NCBI RefSeq assembly: GCF_004364325.1
Contig: NZ_SOCP01000024.1
Coordinates: forward strand, 62,001 to 126,000
DNA from: Actinophytocola oryzae
GTDB lineage: Bacteria > Actinomycetota > Actinomycetes > Mycobacteriales > Pseudonocardiaceae
Direction of reading: 5' to 3'
Length of the DNA stretch: 64,000 nt
The notes below the pieces were generated by a model. The model was not told where the DNA came from, ran no database searches, and saw only the letters and a program-made list of their open reading frames with translations. Below, in pieces: positions 43,149-52,074 of this stretch. A program made the translations under genes and the position numbers. Each line of letters opens with the position of its first letter. Position 1 is the first letter of the stretch.

Positions 43149-43690
43149 TGACGGTGTTCCCGATAGGCCACTACATGGGCGAACGCCACCCGGAGAGCCT
43201 GCACTACGTGCGGGTGGGCCTCGAACACCAGACGATGACGACGGACGAGTTCGGCGTGTGGGTACTGTCCCACCAGGACAGTCCACAGTGGTCGGTTGAG
43301 GACGTGGTGCGACTGGCGTCCCAGGCGGAGCTGCCGAACGCCCCGGAGTCGGTCGAAAGACTGCTGTCAGCGGGCCTCCTGGCGCAGGCGACGACACCGG
43401 TGGACTTCACCCGCGCCTACCGTCTGTACCCACTGCAGGTGGGCCTGGGCAACACGCCGGAGAACCCGGACGAGTACGCGGTGGGCCTGCCGGACCAGGA
43501 GCCCGCGGTGCTGTCGGCGACGGCGTACGAGCTGTGGCAGTGGTCGGCGCTGGCCCCCACGCTGTGGCACACCTGCGAGATAAGGGCGAAGGTGTCGGAG
43601 AACCCGGCGGAGGACGAGGCGGCGGGCGTGCTGGCAGACCTGCGCCCGATCCTGGCGAACAGCTGCGGCTACCTGGATGTCCGCCGATGA
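43148..43690 (+). CDS. Unknown protein, member 2 of a duplicated pair
   Basis: A 180-residue paralogue of the preceding protein, with the same GLGNT and LWQW blocks and a similar winged-helix-like N-terminal half (MTTDEFGVWVLSHQ ... PESVERLLSAGLL). Its start overlaps the upstream stop (TGATG) and its stop overlaps the pseudokinase start (ATGA). Constant co-translation suggests all three products act together, perhaps as a heterodimer binding the kinase-like protein. No database family recognised. Confidence 0.72.
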   Translation: MTVFPIGHYMGERHPESLHYVRVGLEHQTMTTDEFGVWVLSHQDSPQWSVEDVVRLASQAELPNAPESVERLLSAGLLAQATTPVDFTRAYRLYPLQVGLGNTPENPDEYAVGLPDQEPAVLSATAYELWQWSALAPTLWHTCEIRAKVSENPAEDEAAGVLADLRPILANSCGYLDVRR

Positions 43691-46113
43691 ACGACCTGAC
43701 GAGGATCGACGACGGCCCGGTGGCGACGGTCTACGCGGGCCACAGGGCGGGCGTACCGGTAGCGGTGAAGGTGTTCCCCAAACGCTTCGACAAACGAACG
43801 ATGTCAGCTTTCACGAAGGAACAGGCGAAGCTGGCCACGGTGAGAAGAACGACGTCGATCCTGATGGTGGACGGCGTGGAGGAGCTGCCGACAGGCGAGT
43901 CGGCGTTACGCATGGAGCTGTGCATCCAGACACTGGCGGCCCTGGTGGAACGAGTGGGCCCCCTGTCGCCGGTGGACGTGGCGGTACTGGGCAAAGCAAT
44001 GGCGACGGCCCTGTCGGCGGCCCACAGCGTCGGGGTGGTGCACGGTGGCGTGTCCCCCAACAACGTCGTGTTCCGGGAGAACAACGAACCGGCCCTGAGC
44101 GACTTCGGCGTGACACTGCGTCAGGCGTTCACAAGGGACCCGTTACACGCGATCGAGTACTTCCCCCCGGAGACCCTGCGCACAGGCACGCTGAACGAAC
44201 AGACGGACCTGTACGGCCTGGGAGCGGTGCTGCACTTCGCCCTGACGGCCCGCTCCCCCCACCCGGGCCGCCTGGGCGAACAACCAGGCGAACGAGTACT
44301 GAGAATCCTGGGCGAACCGGTCCCGGCGATCAACCGCAAGGACGTCCCGGTAGGACTGTCCACGCTGGTAGCGAGGTTGCTGGCGACAACCCCGGAGAAC
44401 CGTCCCCGCGAGGCGGCCCAGGTAGCGGCCCAACTGACGGCCATGCTCCCGAACCAGCCACCCCCACCCCCGACGGAACACTGGGACGACTTCGACCAGC
44501 CACCACTCCCGGCACCCCCCGAAGCCCCACTGGACTTCGACGACTTCGCCCTGAACGTGCCCAACGCGCCGAGAAGCACATGGCCGACGCAGGCCCCGCC
44601 ACCGCGCGCCCAGTCCCGCCCGTTCACCCCGACACCACCCCGACGGCCAGTGCCGAACACCACGTGGCCACCCCCAGGCCCCCTTCGGGATGTTCCGCAG
44701 CTACCTGCGGAGTCGGCGCCACCCAGTTTTGCCCAGGTACCAGATCGGCAGCCCTCTACAGAGCCGACACCTTCGCGGCCGGCGCCTGCCGAACCGTTTG
44801 CCCCCGGAACTCCCGCTTTGGTCGAAGATGCCCAGCGATCACCCAGGGAGCCGGAACCGTCCACACCGAACTCCGCCCCGACGCGGGACCCTCGGACGCT
44901 CACTGAACCGGCACACGCACCCCTGCAGCCCGTCGATCCGCCACTCAGCAGGGTTCCCGCTCCAGCCCAGGAACCCCCGCTTCCCGTGGAGGAACCTTCC
45001 CCACCCACACCACAGGTACTTGCCCCACCGCCGGATCCGCAGCCACTCCTCGAACCGACGCACCCATCGGAAGCGTCCGCCGCTCCGCCTGCCGCCACGG
45101 TTCCCAGCTCGGCCCAGGATGCCGCGCGTTCCCTTGCGAAGCCGGTGCCGTCCGCGCCACCGGTGCCTGCTCCGACTCCGGTTTCGCCGTCGTTCCCGCA
45201 ACCGACGCTCCCCCCAGAGGAATCCGCCCGCCCCCCAGGTGACGCGCTCCCCGCCCGGGCCCAGGATGCCGCACCGGACTCCCGAAAGCGCGCCGAGCCA
45301 ACGTCCTTGCCGGGCGTAACCCTGGGACCGGCAGCTCCCTCGGTCCAGGAAACCCCACGTCCCAACACAGAACCGAGACCCCGACCCTCCGATGAGGCCG
45401 TGGTCCTGCCCGCGCCAGCGGCGGACTCACGCCCCGCCGCGGCCCAGGAACCTCCACCTGTCGAACCAGCCGGGGTAGTGATCCCACCCGCCGACGAGCA
45501 TGACCCCTCGACCCCGGAACCCCTACTCCCACTCGCACCCCCACTGGTGCCCGCAGAAGTCCCAGCCACAGTCGAGTTCTCGATGCCCCGCCGCGACGGG
45601 GTCGTGCTCGGCGGCGCCCGGCCCGGCGAGTTCGACGACGACTTCGGCAGCATGCGGCGCGCGACAGTCCTCGCAGGCCCGCCGCCCGACCAGCCCGGCC
45701 GCCGACACGTCCGCTACGACCTGCTGGCCGCTGGGGCACTCCTCCTCGCCCTACTCGCCCTGGTCCCACTCCTGCTCCTCCGCGGAGACCCGGACGAGAT
45801 GTCCAGCACGCCCAGAGTGCCCTCCGCCGGCGGGTCCGACTCCGGTGGCGCGGTGACCGTCGAACTCGACCAGCCCACCGACCTGACCGACAAGGTCCAG
45901 CTCAACTGGAAGGCCACCCGCGACCTCGACTTCGCCGTGGTCGTCGCCGCCGAGGGAGAGACCACCCGGGTGCTCCTCGCCGAGCGGAACCACTCCATGA
46001 CCATCGACGTGCAGCCCGGCCTCAAGTACTGCTTCCTCGTCCAGGCCTCCGACGGCGACCAGGTCTACGAAAGCGACCCGCAGCCCCTGCGTGGCGCCAG
46101 CTGCCGAAAGTAG
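43687..46113 (+). CDS. Membrane pseudokinase with Pro-rich linker
   Basis: An 808-residue protein. Residues 1 to about 260 have a PknB-type protein kinase fold: ATP-binding Lys28 in VAVKVF and the DFG Asp139 are kept. The catalytic loop reads HGGVSPNN (119-126) where active kinases have HRDxKPxN, so the catalytic Asp and Lys are Gly and Ser; the nucleotide-binding Gly loop is also weak. Phosphotransfer is therefore unlikely. A Pro-rich cytosolic linker of about 400 residues leads to one transmembrane helix (LLAAGALLLALLALVPLLLL) and an extracellular FN3-like domain (KVQLNWKATRDLDFAVVV ... KYCFLVQASDG) with two Cys. ATG overlaps the upstream stop. Its position beside eccD suggests an ESX scaffold or regulator. 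Confidence 0.88.
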   Translation: MNDLTRIDDGPVATVYAGHRAGVPVAVKVFPKRFDKRTMSAFTKEQAKLATVRRTTSILMVDGVEELPTGESALRMELCIQTLAALVERVGPLSPVDVAVLGKAMATALSAAHSVGVVHGGVSPNNVVFRENNEPALSDFGVTLRQAFTRDPLHAIEYFPPETLRTGTLNEQTDLYGLGAVLHFALTARSPHPGRLGEQPGERVLRILGEPVPAINRKDVPVGLSTLVARLLATTPENRPREAAQVAAQLTAMLPNQPPPPPTEHWDDFDQPPLPAPPEAPLDFDDFALNVPNAPRSTWPTQAPPPRAQSRPFTPTPPRRPVPNTTWPPPGPLRDVPQLPAESAPPSFAQVPDRQPSTEPTPSRPAPAEPFAPGTPALVEDAQRSPREPEPSTPNSAPTRDPRTLTEPAHAPLQPVDPPLSRVPAPAQEPPLPVEEPSPPTPQVLAPPPDPQPLLEPTHPSEASAAPPAATVPSSAQDAARSLAKPVPSAPPVPAPTPVSPSFPQPTLPPEESARPPGDALPARAQDAAPDSRKRAEPTSLPGVTLGPAAPSVQETPRPNTEPRPRPSDEAVVLPAPAADSRPAAAQEPPPVEPAGVVIPPADEHDPSTPEPLLPLAPPLVPAEVPATVEFSMPRRDGVVLGGARPGEFDDDFGSMRRATVLAGPPPDQPGRRHVRYDLLAAGALLLALLALVPLLLLRGDPDEMSSTPRVPSAGGSDSGGAVTVELDQPTDLTDKVQLNWKATRDLDFAVVVAAEGETTRVLLAERNHSMTIDVQPGLKYCFLVQASDGDQVYESDPQPLRGASCRK

Positions 46114-46115
46114 GG

Positions 46116-47243
46116 TCAGCCGCCCGAGTGCATCATGTCGGCCCCGGCCGGGACGGTCGGGTCGTCGGGGTCGTCGAGCCAGCCGTACGGGAGCGTGACC
46201 TTGCCGCCCGACCCCTGCCGCCCCCGGGGCCCCTCGCCCGCCGCCGGGAACGGCACGTCGGGGTCGAGTTCGGCCAGGTGGATGTCCAGTTCGGCCAGCG
46301 ACGACACCATGGCCAGCCGTCGGCGGATCTCCGCGCCGACCGGGAACCCCATGAAGTACCACGCCATGTGTTTGCGCAGGTCACGCATGCCCTTGTCCTC
46401 GCCGTCATGCTCGACGAGAAGCTCGGCGTGCCGCCGCAGGACCGCGGCCACCGCACCCAGGTTCGGCGCGGCGGGCATCGGCGTCCCGGCGAACGCGGCC
46501 TGCAACTCCCCGAACAGCCAGGGACGTCCGAGACACCCGCGCCCCACGACCACGCCGTCACAGCCGGTCTTCTCGACCATGGCCAGCGCGTCGGCCGCGG
46601 TGAAGATGTCGCCGTTGCCGAGCACGGGGATGGTCGTGACCGCCTCCTTCAGGCGGGCGATGTGGGTCCAGTCGGCCTGCCCCGAGTAGCGCTGGGCGGC
46701 GGTGCGTGCGTGCAGCGCCACCGCGACCGCCCCCTCCGCCTCGGCGATCCGTCCCGCGTCGAGGTAGGTGTGGTGCTCGTCGTCGATGCCGATGCGGAAC
46801 TTCGCGGTCACCGGCAGGTCCCCGGCCGCCTCGACCGTCGCGCGGATGATGTTCGCGAACAGCCTGCGCTTGTACGGCAGCGCGGCGCCCCCGCCCTTGC
46901 GGGTGACCTTGACGACGGGGCAGCCCCAGTTCGTGTCGATGTGGTCGGCCAGCCCCTCGCCCACGATGATCCTGACGGCCTCGCGCATGGTCGCCGGGTC
47001 GACCCCGTAGAGCTGCACCGACCGGGGTGACTCGCTCGGGTCGAACGTCATCATGTGCCACGTCTTGGGATCGCGGATGACGAGCGCCCGCGCGGTGATC
47101 ATCTCGCACACGTAGAGCCCGGCGCCGTACTCGCGGCACAACCGCCGGAACGCGACGTTCGTGATCCCGGCCATCGGCGCGAGCACGACCGGCGGATCGA
47201 CCTGGTACGGACCGATTCGCAGGGCCTTCGCGACTGCTGCCAT
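46116..47243 (-). CDS. dusB: tRNA-dihydrouridine synthase
   Basis: A 375-residue FMN-dependent Dus enzyme, reducing uridine in tRNA D-loops with NADPH. The TIM-barrel motifs are clear: APMAGITNVAFRRLCREYGA (FMN phosphate region), NWGCPVVKVTRKGGGAAL with the catalytic Cys, VTAKFRIGID, ALHARTAAQRYSG, VLGNGDIFT and GVVVGRGCLGRPWLF. A C-terminal helical domain follows. ATG at 47243 begins the conserved sequence. It is convergent with the pseudokinase gene, with two bases between stops. The subclass assignment to DusB rests on overall resemblance. Confidence 0.95.
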   Translation of the reverse strand: MAAVAKALRIGPYQVDPPVVLAPMAGITNVAFRRLCREYGAGLYVCEMITARALVIRDPKTWHMMTFDPSESPRSVQLYGVDPATMREAVRIIVGEGLADHIDTNWGCPVVKVTRKGGGAALPYKRRLFANIIRATVEAAGDLPVTAKFRIGIDDEHHTYLDAGRIAEAEGAVAVALHARTAAQRYSGQADWTHIARLKEAVTTIPVLGNGDIFTAADALAMVEKTGCDGVVVGRGCLGRPWLFGELQAAFAGTPMPAAPNLGAVAAVLRRHAELLVEHDGEDKGMRDLRKHMAWYFMGFPVGAEIRRRLAMVSSLAELDIHLAELDPDVPFPAAGEGPRGRQGSGGKVTLPYGWLDDPDDPTVPAGADMMHSGG

Positions 47244-47289
47244 GGCTCCATTGTGAGCGGTGGTCGAGCGGGGAACCCGCCCGGGGCCG

Positions 47290-47533
47290 TCAGGGCGCCA
47301 CGGCACGCTCGACGCACTCGCGCAGCAGGGCGCGGCGCAGGTCGTGGTCGGCGGAGGGTTCGTCACTGGTGGCGGCGTAGATGCCGCTGGCAGGTGACCA
47401 GGCGGACGCCGTGCCGTGGACGAGAGCCAGCAGGCTGACGGGGTCGCCGGACCGCAGCCGTCCTACCGCCTGGGCCTCGGCGATCACCCTGCGTTTCGGC
47501 TCGGTGTCGAAGTCCCTGATGACCAGGCCGGGT
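47290..47533 (-). pseudogene. TetR-family C-terminal fragment
   Basis: About 80 codons reading RDFDTEPKRRVIAEAQAVGR ... LALVHGTASAWSP and ending ECVERAVAP-stop. They resemble the ligand-binding half of TetR regulators. The DNA-binding N-terminus is absent; upstream sequence in this frame is Arg/Gly-rich and not family-like, and the opposite strand carries an unrelated coding tail. It is read as a truncated remnant. Assignment to TetR is by pattern only. Confidence 0.5.
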
Positions 47534-47604
47534 CCGCTACCGCTTCGTCCTCGACCTGTCCGACCTCGGCTAACCCGTGCGCGAGCGCCCCACCGGCCGG
47601 AACG

Positions 47605-47655
47605 CACTGAAGGCGTCCTTCATGACGCCCAGCGTTACGAAGGCGTCCTTCAGTG
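47605..47655. repeat. Palindromic dispersed repeat, copy 1
   Basis: A 51-base element with terminal inverted repeats CACTGAAGG/CCTTCAGTG. It has two GAAGG-N3-CCTTC hairpins flanking TGACGCCCAGCGTTAC. It shares 21 identical bases (47623-47643) with the element at 56396-56416. It sits 14 bases downstream of the SNF2 stop and could act as its terminator. Confidence 0.75.
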
Positions 47656-47668
47656 CAGTGGGCCGCCG

Positions 47669-50600
47669 CTACTCGAACAGGGCCTGGATGTCCTCCTTGG
47701 TGAGCGTCGGGCTGAAGATCTCGCCGTCGTCCATGACGTTCCTGAACAGCTCCGCCTTCCTGGACTGCAGAGCCATCACCTTCTCCTCGATGGTGTCCTT
47801 CGCGATCAGGCGGTAGACCATCACGTTGCGCGTCTGGCCGATGCGGTGCGTCCTGTCGACCGCCTGCGCCTCCGTCGCCGGGTTCCACCACGGGTCAAGC
47901 AGGAAGCAGTAGTCCGCCTCCGTCAGGTTCAGGCCGAAGCCGCCTGCCTTCAGGCTGATCAGGAACGCCGAGGCTCTGCCGTCCTTGAACGCGGAGATCA
48001 CGTTCTGGCGGTTCCGCGTCTTGCCGTCCAGGTAGCAGTAGTCGATGCCTTCCGCGGCCAGCCGCGACTGCACCATCGAGAGGAAGCTCGTGAACTGGCT
48101 GAACACCAGGGCCCGGTGCCCACCCGCCACGACGTCCGCGAGCTGTTCCACCAGCGCGTCGATCTTCGCCGACGGCATCGCCGCGTGCTCCTCGTCCACC
48201 AACCCCGCGTGCAGGGCGAGCTGACGCAGTGACGTCAACGAGCGCAGGATCGTGAACCTGTTGCCGTTCATGTCGTCCAGCAGCCCGAGTACCTTCTGAC
48301 GCTCCCGCTGCAGCACCGTCTGGTACAGCTTGCGGTGCCTGGGGGCCAGCTCCACCTCGAGGACCTGTTCCAGCTTCGGCGGCAGGTCGGCCGCCACCTG
48401 CTCCTTCGTCCGCCGCTTCATCAGGGGACGCACGCGCCGACGCAGCTGCGCCAGCAGTTCGGTGTCGTTGTCGCGTTCGATCGGGCGGGCGTAGTAGTCG
48501 CGGAAGCGGGTCGGGCTGGGGAACAGGCCCGGCGCCGTGATCGACAGCAGCGACCACAGCTCCATCACGTTGTTCTCCATGGGAGTGCCCGTGATCGCGA
48601 GCTTCACCGGCGCCGGGACCTTGCGCAGGCTCTGGTACACCTTCGACTGGTGGTTCTTCGTGTACTGCGCCTCGTCCATGATCAGCGCCGACCACGTCTG
48701 GTTCGCGTAGTTCTCCGCGTCGAGGCGCAGCAGCGTGTACGAGGTGATGACCACGTCGGCGTCCACGGGCAGCGGGGTGCCCCGGCGGGTCACGGTGGCC
48801 ACGTTCAGCGTCGGGGCGAACTTCGCCGCCTCCGCCTTCCAGTTGGACACCACACTCGTGGGCGCCACGATCAGGAACGGGTGCTCCGCCCGCGCGTGGC
48901 AGATCAACGCGAGCGACTGGAGGGTCTTACCCAGGCCCATGTCGTCGGCGAGGATGCCGCCCAGCCGGTGTTCCCACAGGAACGTCAGCCAGCGGTAGCC
49001 GTCCACCTGGTACGGCCGCAGCTGGGCGGTCAGCGTCGACGGCACCTCCGCGGTGGCCGCGGTGGACACGGACAGCAGGCCGTTCACCTGCCGGTCCCAC
49101 GCCTCCGCCTGCTCCTCCACCACACCGAGCGCGGCCAGCTCGTCCCACAGCGTCGCCTGGTAGCGGCTGAGCTTCAGCGTGCCGTCCGAGGCGTCCTGCA
49201 GCGCCCTGGCCTCCTCGATCAGCCGCCGCAACGCCTGCAGCTCCGGCTTCTCCAGCGAGAAGTACCCGCCGTCGGGCAGCAGCAGGTGGGACTGGTCCCT
49301 CGCGAGCGCCACGAACACGTCCAGGAACGGGACCTCGCGCCCCTCCGCCCGGATGGTGATGCCCAGGTCGAACCAGTCGTTGTCGCCGGGGATCGCACTC
49401 GTGGACACGCCGATCGTCACCGAGTCGCCCACCTCGCGGTAGTCGACCGACTCGCCGTCGACGGAGATGTCCACCTCGGGACGGTCCAGCAGGCGCGGTA
49501 ACACCTCGGTGGTGAACAGCATCGTGTCTATGCCGCGGATCTCCGACGGCCACAGGGTGCCGTTCGAGCGGAGCCCGAACTGTTCCAGGGGAACGTCGGC
49601 CAGGTCCGCCAGCAGCGCCCGCTCCGCCCGTTCGTCACGGTAGGGGGCCACCTGGCCGCTCAGTGAGCTGCGTTCCGCCCTGCCCTCCACCTCGTACGCC
49701 CACTCCCAGCGCAGCGCCAGGCGGTGGCCCTCGCCATAGTCCGCGTGCAGTGCCAGCTTGGGGGCGGAGATCGCGAGCGGGGTGAACGAGTCGTCCGAGG
49801 ACACCACCGGCGCCAGCCTGCGCAGCCGCGGGTAGTACTCGGCCGCGAACTTCCGCTGCTCCTTGAGGGGAATCTCCAGCCTGCGCCCGTGTGCCGTCAG
49901 CTGCCGCAACGCGGGAGGGGCCGGGTCCTTGAGACGTGCCAGGGCGAGGCGCCACTCGCGAGGCTCCCTGCTCAGCTCTCCGCGGTCCACGTGGACCACC
50001 CCGTGGTCGCCGATGAACGTCACCGGCACCGGGTCCGGGACGGAGGGGATCCGCAGCGCCGGGTCCAGCACCAGGTTCGCGCCCTTGCGGGTGGCGTCCA
50101 GCAGCAGCACGGCGTCGTCATGGCGTGCCACGTCACCAAGGCGGACGCGGCTGTGGATGAGCCGCAGACCCAGCTCGTCCGCCTCGGCGAGCATCGGCCA
50201 CAGGCGCGGGCTGTCGAAGCCCGACAGGTCGATGAAGCGCTCGTCGTAGGAGCCCGACAGGCCGTACAGCTCACGCAGCAGCCGCACGTGGGCGGGTAGG
50301 AAATCGCCCTCGAGCCGCGTCCAGCTCAGGCCGCCCGCCACCCAGCCGGATCGGCCCGGACGAACCACGCGTGCGTACGCGCGAGGCTCGCCGGCCAGGG
50401 ACAGCTCGATCGCCAGCGGGGTCGTGCCCTGGGCGTCCGCGGCCGGGGTCAGCAACGCGTTGAGCGACTGCTCCCACGTCACCTTGGTGCGGCGTGGCGC
50501 GCCTGCCACCCGGCCGGCCGCCGTGAGCACCAGCGCCACCACGTGCTTGCAGTCCAGCCCGACGGGACAGTCGCACTCGCCCTCCGCGAACCCGAGAGCC

Positions 50601-50812
50601 TGTCCGAAGCCGGACGCGAAGTAGGCCGTGGTCGAGTAGACCTCGCCGTGTGAGCCCTGCACGCGGCCACGCACGGCACACGCGGACTCGTCCCAGCGCA
50701 TGCTGACGACCGCGTGCTTGCGTGCGTAGGCAAGCCCGCGTGCGTAGGACGACGGCCCGGCCGCCTCCTCGAGCCCGATGAGGTCGGCGCCGTCGAGCAT
50801 GGCGTTCTTCAT
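47669..50812 (-). CDS. SNF2-family helicase with SWIM zinc finger
   Basis: A protein of 1047 residues from ATG 50812 (1055 if GTG 50836 is used, which would overlap the MFS stop by 14 bases). Residues about 70-90 form a SWIM zinc finger (CDCPVGLDCKHVV). A long bacterial SNF2-specific region follows. The helicase core starts near residue 585: DDMGLGKTLQSLAL (motif I), APTSVVSNWKAE (Ia), MDEAQYTKN (II, DEAQ type), ITGTPMENN (III), then LVFSQFTSFLSM, YLDGKTRNRQ and DRTHRIGQTRNV (motifs IV-VI). It is an ATP-driven DNA translocase, probably acting in repair or transcription recycling. No nuclease domain is attached. Confidence 0.93.
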   Translation of the reverse strand: MKNAMLDGADLIGLEEAAGPSSYARGLAYARKHAVVSMRWDESACAVRGRVQGSHGEVYSTTAYFASGFGQALGFAEGECDCPVGLDCKHVVALVLTAAGRVAGAPRRTKVTWEQSLNALLTPAADAQGTTPLAIELSLAGEPRAYARVVRPGRSGWVAGGLSWTRLEGDFLPAHVRLLRELYGLSGSYDERFIDLSGFDSPRLWPMLAEADELGLRLIHSRVRLGDVARHDDAVLLLDATRKGANLVLDPALRIPSVPDPVPVTFIGDHGVVHVDRGELSREPREWRLALARLKDPAPPALRQLTAHGRRLEIPLKEQRKFAAEYYPRLRRLAPVVSSDDSFTPLAISAPKLALHADYGEGHRLALRWEWAYEVEGRAERSSLSGQVAPYRDERAERALLADLADVPLEQFGLRSNGTLWPSEIRGIDTMLFTTEVLPRLLDRPEVDISVDGESVDYREVGDSVTIGVSTSAIPGDNDWFDLGITIRAEGREVPFLDVFVALARDQSHLLLPDGGYFSLEKPELQALRRLIEEARALQDASDGTLKLSRYQATLWDELAALGVVEEQAEAWDRQVNGLLSVSTAATAEVPSTLTAQLRPYQVDGYRWLTFLWEHRLGGILADDMGLGKTLQSLALICHARAEHPFLIVAPTSVVSNWKAEAAKFAPTLNVATVTRRGTPLPVDADVVITSYTLLRLDAENYANQTWSALIMDEAQYTKNHQSKVYQSLRKVPAPVKLAITGTPMENNVMELWSLLSITAPGLFPSPTRFRDYYARPIERDNDTELLAQLRRRVRPLMKRRTKEQVAADLPPKLEQVLEVELAPRHRKLYQTVLQRERQKVLGLLDDMNGNRFTILRSLTSLRQLALHAGLVDEEHAAMPSAKIDALVEQLADVVAGGHRALVFSQFTSFLSMVQSRLAAEGIDYCYLDGKTRNRQNVISAFKDGRASAFLISLKAGGFGLNLTEADYCFLLDPWWNPATEAQAVDRTHRIGQTRNVMVYRLIAKDTIEEKVMALQSRKAELFRNVMDDGEIFSPTLTKEDIQALFE

Positions 50813-50822
50813 GGGGGACAAG

Positions 50823-52031
50823 CTAGCGAGTGACACCGACAGTTTCGGTTTGCCTCGCCAGTGGGGAGGCGAGGAGCCAGGTCACAGCCAGACACGAGAC
50901 CGCACCGGCCGCCAGCAGTGCCACCCGTGTCCCGGCGACCGCGCCGAGCAGCCCGCCCGACACGGCCGCCGCCGGCATCACGCCCCACATCGTCAGTTCC
51001 ATGGTCGCGCTGACCCGGCCGAGCAGCTGCGGTGGACACACCGTCTGCCGGATCGTCGCCGACACGACGTTCGTCAGGATGATGCAGAAGCTCGCGACGA
51101 AACCGCTGGCCACCCACCACACGAGTCCCCAGCCGGGCGTCGTGAACGCCTGCGCCAGGAACCCGAGCCCCATCAGCGCAGTCCCGTAGACCATCGCCCT
51201 GGGGCGGCCGATCCACGTCACCAGCCGCCGGGCCAGGCCGGACGACAGCAGCGCGCCGAGCAACCCCACCGTGCCGAGCAGGCCGATCACGCCGGCGGAC
51301 AACCCGATGTCCCGGACGAGGAACACCGTGCTCACGGCCATCCCGGCGCCCTGGCCGAGCACGGTCGTCGCGGTCGACAGGGCGATCGGCCGCAACAGGG
51401 GACTGTGCCACACGTACCGCACACCCTCCGCGATCTCTCTACCCAGATGACGGTCAGGCGCACGGGTGACCGGCGGCTCGCGATGCCGGATCGCACGCAC
51501 CCACAGTGCCGACCACAGGAAGGAGACCGCGTCGACCGCGAACACGAACGGCGCCGTCAACAGCTGCACCAGGAACCCGCCCAGGCTGGCACCCGCGAGC
51601 GCCGCGACCGAGGCGTTGCCCGCGAGCTTCGCGTTCGCGGGCACCAGTTCGTCCGGCGGGAGCAGACGTGGCAGGTACGTCTGGTGCGCGACCTCGAAGA
51701 ACACCGTCTGGACGCCGACGAGGAACATCACCAGGTAGAGGTGCCACAGCGTGAGCGCACCGAACAACGCGGCGGCAGGCACCGTCAGCATCAGCACGGC
51801 ACGCCCGAGGTCGGTCGACAGCAGCACCGGTCGGCACCGGACCCGGTCCACCCAGGCGCCGGCGAGCAGGCCGAACACCAGCCACCCCAGTGTCTCGCAC
51901 GTCCTGACCAGCGCCACCTCGAACGTGGACGCGTCGAGGTACAGAACCGCGACGAGAGGGGCGGCGAGAAACGTCATACGGGTGCCGAGCTGGTTGACCG
52001 CGTCCGCCAGCCACAACCGCCGGAAGTCCAT
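50823..52031 (-). CDS. MFS transporter
   Basis: A 402-residue major facilitator with about twelve hydrophobic helices (for example FLAAPLVAVLYLDAS, VLMLTVPAAALFGALTLWHLYLVMF, GLLGTVGLLGALLSSGLA). It resembles the macrolide/multidrug exporter-like MFS_3 class with the N-terminal DFRRLWLADAVNQLG. The linker LARRLVTWIGRPRAMVYG matches the cytoplasmic loop motif. It diverges from an ArsR-type regulator across 43 bases containing an inverted repeat, so expression is probably controlled by that repressor. The substrate is unknown. Confidence 0.9.
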   Translation of the reverse strand: MDFRRLWLADAVNQLGTRMTFLAAPLVAVLYLDASTFEVALVRTCETLGWLVFGLLAGAWVDRVRCRPVLLSTDLGRAVLMLTVPAAALFGALTLWHLYLVMFLVGVQTVFFEVAHQTYLPRLLPPDELVPANAKLAGNASVAALAGASLGGFLVQLLTAPFVFAVDAVSFLWSALWVRAIRHREPPVTRAPDRHLGREIAEGVRYVWHSPLLRPIALSTATTVLGQGAGMAVSTVFLVRDIGLSAGVIGLLGTVGLLGALLSSGLARRLVTWIGRPRAMVYGTALMGLGFLAQAFTTPGWGLVWWVASGFVASFCIILTNVVSATIRQTVCPPQLLGRVSATMELTMWGVMPAAAVSGGLLGAVAGTRVALLAAGAVSCLAVTWLLASPLARQTETVGVTR

Positions 52032-52038
52032 GACAACA

Positions 52039-52056
52039 CCCTAGCAATCGCTAGGG
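52039..52056. promoter_or_regulatory. Candidate ArsR-type operator
   Basis: A perfect 7-base inverted repeat, CCCTAGC and its complement around AATC, in the 43-base gap between the MFS and ArsR-type starts. A CATACT at 52062, 8 bases before the regulator's ATG, could be the -10 of a near-leaderless transcript, placing the palindrome over the -35. This is the expected position for autorepression. Confidence 0.6.
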
Positions 52057-52074
52057 GGTCGCATACTGGGTGCC

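Larger units (their letters stand above)
47244..47668. other. Gene-poor stretch with gene remnants and a palindromic repeat
   Basis: About 425 bases without an intact gene between dusB and the SNF2 gene. It holds a C-terminal fragment of a TetR-type regulator on the minus strand, a short plus-strand coding tail (VRYRFVLDLSDLG then TAA at 47571), and a 51-base palindromic repeat. The mix suggests an erosion site. Confidence 0.6.
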
